A DNA stretch of 64,000 nucleotides from Nitrosomonas sp. sh817 (lineage in GTDB: Bacteria > Pseudomonadota > Gammaproteobacteria > Burkholderiales > Nitrosomonadaceae), in contig NZ_CP133083.1 in NCBI RefSeq assembly GCF_030908545.1, forward strand, positions 2,985,691 to 3,049,690, read 5' to 3'. Under the pieces are notes generated by a model, which ran no database searches, was not told the origin of the DNA, and saw nothing but the letters and a program-made list of their open reading frames with translations. The first letter of the stretch is position 1, and each line of letters begins with the position of its first letter. The position numbers and the translations under genes were made by a program. Positions 61,683 through 64,000 of the stretch are shown here, piece after piece.

Positions 61683-64000
61683 TCACGTCGCCACAATCAC
61701 CCGTACCGCATCGAGCCGCAGATTACTGGATTTCAGCGCGCCAGTCAGTTGCGCCAACTGTTGTTCAAAGAATTGAATTTCTTCGTCGCGCACGTTCGGA
61801 TTGACTTGTTGCAACGCTTTGAGGCGTTCGATTTCCGGCACGAAGGTTTGCCGGATGCGCGCTTCGGCAGCGGCGATGAGTTGCGGGGCTTGCGCGCTGG
61901 CTTGTTGTTCGCTGGCGGTCAGCAGTTCACGGATGGCGTCTTCCTTCAGTTGGATCACTTGCTTGGCGATGCCGGTAGCGACCGGTTGCAGGTGTTGATT
62001 GATCGATTCGTGATCAAGGTGCGGATAATCGCCGCTGCCTTGTTCATCGAGCAAGATGCGGATCACTGCGGGGGGCAGGTAGCGGTTGCTTTGCTGCACG
62101 TTGTGCCCACTGGCTTCGAGCACGAACAAAGTTTCCAGCAGCAAGGTGCCGGGTTGCACGCGTTTGTGTTTCATCATCGCCACCACAGCGTTGCCGTTTT
62201 CGTGGCTCAGAATCCGTTCCATCGCGTGCGTGACCATCGGGTGTTCCCACGTCAGGAAGCGCATGTCCTCGTTGCTCAGCGCCACATTGCGCGAGTAGGT
62301 GATGACCGAGCCTTCGTCGTCCAGGCCGGGAAACGGCATGCTCATGAGTTCGCTCGGTTCGATCAGGAAGCTGCCGGCGCGGTGTTCTTCGATGTGCACA
62401 CCACAGCAGTCGAATACCGTATCCATGTACTGCGGCAGCAACGGATCGTCATCCTGCGCTTGCGCTTGCTCGGTCAACCGGTTGGCGATAATCGGACGGA
62501 ACGAGTTGTATTCGAGCAATCTGTCGCGGCCACGGTCGAGTGCTTCGTTCAATTCCCGGTGCGCCGATTGCGTATCGCCGGTCAACTCGCTCAATGCTTC
62601 GGTCTGGGTTTGGCGTTGATGCAACGCGGCGATGAGCTGTTCTTCGACTTTGACAAACACCGTTTGTCCGGCCGGACAGGTTTTCTCGAATGCATTCAAG
62701 CCCTCGTGGTACCAATGGAACATCACCGCCAGCGCGCTGTTTTCGAGATAAGGCACGTGGATTTGGATGGTATCGGTCTGGCCGATGCGATCGAGGCGGC
62801 CGATGCGCTGTTCGAGCAAATCGGGATTGAGCGGCAGATCGAACAGCACCAAATGATGGGCAAACTGGAAGTTGCGGCCCTCGCTGCCGATTTCCGAGCA
62901 GATCAGCACCTGGCCGCCGGTTTCCTTGTCGGCAAAGAATGCCGCGGCGCGGTCGCGTTCGACCAAGCTCATGCTTTCGTGGAATACCGGAATGAACTGG
63001 CCGGTTTTTTCTTTCAGCGCTTGCGCCAGATCGCGCGCGGTTTGCGCGTTGGCGGCGATGACCAGCACCTTTTCCGGTTTCACCCGCTTGAGCGTGGCAA
63101 TCAGCCACGGCACGCGCGGATCGATTTCGGTCCAGTACGGCTGGCCGTCTTCGGATCGCACTTGATAGATCAATTCCGGGCACAGCAGCAATTGCGGTTT
63201 GGATAACGGCGTGGTTTCAAACGTTACCAAGCAGGGCAAATATTCCGCCGGTAGCGGCAACGGACTGGCAACCAGCTTGCGTGCGGGAAATCCCTTGACC
63301 GCCGCGCGCGTGTTGCGGAACAGGATGCGCCCAGTGCCGTGCCGGTCGAGCAATGATTCCGCCAGTTTGTTGCGGGCTTGCGGGTCTTGCAGCTCCGCCA
63401 GCAGGGCTTGCGCTTGTGCCGGATCGAGCGTATCGGCGATCAGTTGGCGGATGCCGTCGTTCAAATCCCTGCCTTCAAGCAGCGTTTCGACCGCTTGGGC
63501 GATCGGCTCGTACGATTGCTCTTCGGCGATAAATCCGGAAAAACTGCTGAAGCGGTGCGGATCAAGCAGACGCAAGCGTGCGTAATGACTGGCTTTGCCG
63601 AGTTGTTCCGGCGTCGCGGTCAACAACAGCACGCCGCGGGTGCGCATCGCCAATTGTTCGATCATGGCGTATTGCGGGCTGACGGCTTGCGGCGACCAAT
63701 GCAAATGATGCGCTTCGTCGACCACCAGCAAATCCCAGCGGCCTTGCAGCGCTTGTTCAAACCGTTTTGGATGCTGCCGCAGAAAATGCAGGCTGCACAG
63801 CACCAGTTGTTCGCTGTGAAATGGATTCTCGTCTTGCTCGTTTTTTCCGCTGCGGCTGTCTTCTTCGTCTTCGTCCTCGTCTTCATCGCTTGCTTCCAGC
63901 GACAAACAGCGCTCTTCATCGAAAATACTGAATTGCAAATTGAAACGCCGCAGCATTTCCACCAGCCATTGGTGGATCAAGGTTTCCGGCACCACGATGA
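61683..64000 (-). CDS. rapA: RNA polymerase-associated protein RapA (HepA), N-terminus beyond window
   Basis: The C-terminal roughly 770 residues of a SWI2/SNF2 ATPase that recycles RNA polymerase. The frame stays open to the window edge. Visible motifs are VVDEAHHL (DEAH), LLLTATPEQLGK, VFHESMSLVERDRAAAFF, CSEIGSEGRNFQFAHHLVLFDLPLNPDLLEQRIGRLDRIGQ (motifs V-VI) and the RapA C-terminal regions. An acidic insert, SDEDEDEDEEDS, follows FDEERCLSLEA where typical RapA has a short acidic stretch. The N-terminal tudor-like domains and Walker A are outside. Confidence 0.92.
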   Translation of the reverse strand, partial: IVVPETLIHQWLVEMLRRFNLQFSIFDEERCLSLEASDEDEDEDEEDSRSGKNEQDENPFHSEQLVLCSLHFLRQHPKRFEQALQGRWDLLVVDEAHHLHWSPQAVSPQYAMIEQLAMRTRGVLLLTATPEQLGKASHYARLRLLDPHRFSSFSGFIAEEQSYEPIAQAVETLLEGRDLNDGIRQLIADTLDPAQAQALLAELQDPQARNKLAESLLDRHGTGRILFRNTRAAVKGFPARKLVASPLPLPAEYLPCLVTFETTPLSKPQLLLCPELIYQVRSEDGQPYWTEIDPRVPWLIATLKRVKPEKVLVIAANAQTARDLAQALKEKTGQFIPVFHESMSLVERDRAAAFFADKETGGQVLICSEIGSEGRNFQFAHHLVLFDLPLNPDLLEQRIGRLDRIGQTDTIQIHVPYLENSALAVMFHWYHEGLNAFEKTCPAGQTVFVKVEEQLIAALHQRQTQTEALSELTGDTQSAHRELNEALDRGRDRLLEYNSFRPIIANRLTEQAQAQDDDPLLPQYMDTVFDCCGVHIEEHRAGSFLIEPSELMSMPFPGLDDEGSVITYSRNVALSNEDMRFLTWEHPMVTHAMERILSHENGNAVVAMMKHKRVQPGTLLLETLFVLEASGHNVQQSNRYLPPAVIRILLDEQGSGDYPHLDHESINQHLQPVATGIAKQVIQLKEDAIRELLTASEQQASAQAPQLIAAAEARIRQTFVPEIERLKALQQVNPNVRDEEIQFFEQQLAQLTGALKSSNLRLDAVRVIVAT

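Noticed and set aside
61647..63206. 519-residue ORF antisense to rapA
   Set aside because: The opposite frame encodes the unmistakable SWI2/SNF2 motifs of RapA; the long antisense frame is a codon-bias shadow.

Overview
The window looks like a chromosomal segment of a betaproteobacterium, most likely an ammonia oxidiser of the Nitrosomonas group. This is inferred from protein character, from gene order (TPR lipoprotein - minCDE - lolB - ispE - tRNA-Gln - prs - rplY - pth - ychF), from the large periplasmic multicopper-oxidase/beta-propeller locus, and from small c-type cytochromes. No rRNA or ammonia-oxidation gene is present, so the genus is inference. Core genes are dense and often overlap by 4-30 bp.

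Layout. 1-4184: end of an RloB-like gene, NnrS membrane protein (minus), then PHP phosphatase, YciO-type protein and M50 protease (plus). 4185-4470: two miniature repeats. 4502-8049: trpS, scpA, scpB and convergent suhB. 8473-14519: LuxR-type regulator, a two-gene multicopper oxidase locus with terminator, and an outer-membrane protein (minus). 14652-18914: aat, bpt, pyrD, rsxB-like, nth and a DUF1841 gene. 18994-23123 (minus): two monohaem cytochromes c, uup, hsp20 and an unknown membrane protein. 23229-32103 is an accessory region: a 143-bp MITE split by an IS110/IS1111 element, a Fic gene, yefM-yoeB, a split HipA-like kinase/HIRAN pair, an hsdS remnant, an IS5 element with TTAG target duplication, and an unknown gene split by IS30. 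32170-38886 (minus): lnt-glyQ-glyS-gmhB-plsC-ygjP operon. 39300-48226 (plus): housekeeping genes including minCDE and tRNA-Gln. 48473-61587 is a second accessory island: Fic, then a minus-strand run hsdR-hsdM-hsdS-AAA ATPase-HNH-rhuM, then mntA-hepT between two copies of the rapA 3' end. The window ends inside rapA.

How the parts work together. In the multicopper locus the four classical copper motifs are divided between two secreted proteins. The first carries motifs 1 and 2, the second motifs 3 and 4 plus an extra type-1 copper domain and a beta-propeller, which suggests a hetero-oligomeric enzyme. The 48-61 kb island joins a type I restriction-modification system with a Septu-like ATPase/HNH pair and RhuM in one overlapping transcription unit. 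The 26.8-28.5 kb pair separates a HipA kinase domain from a HipA-N-like/HIRAN partner. The 143-bp repeats share terminal inverted repeats and YTAR-type target sites with the intact IS5-family element, which makes that element their probable mobiliser.
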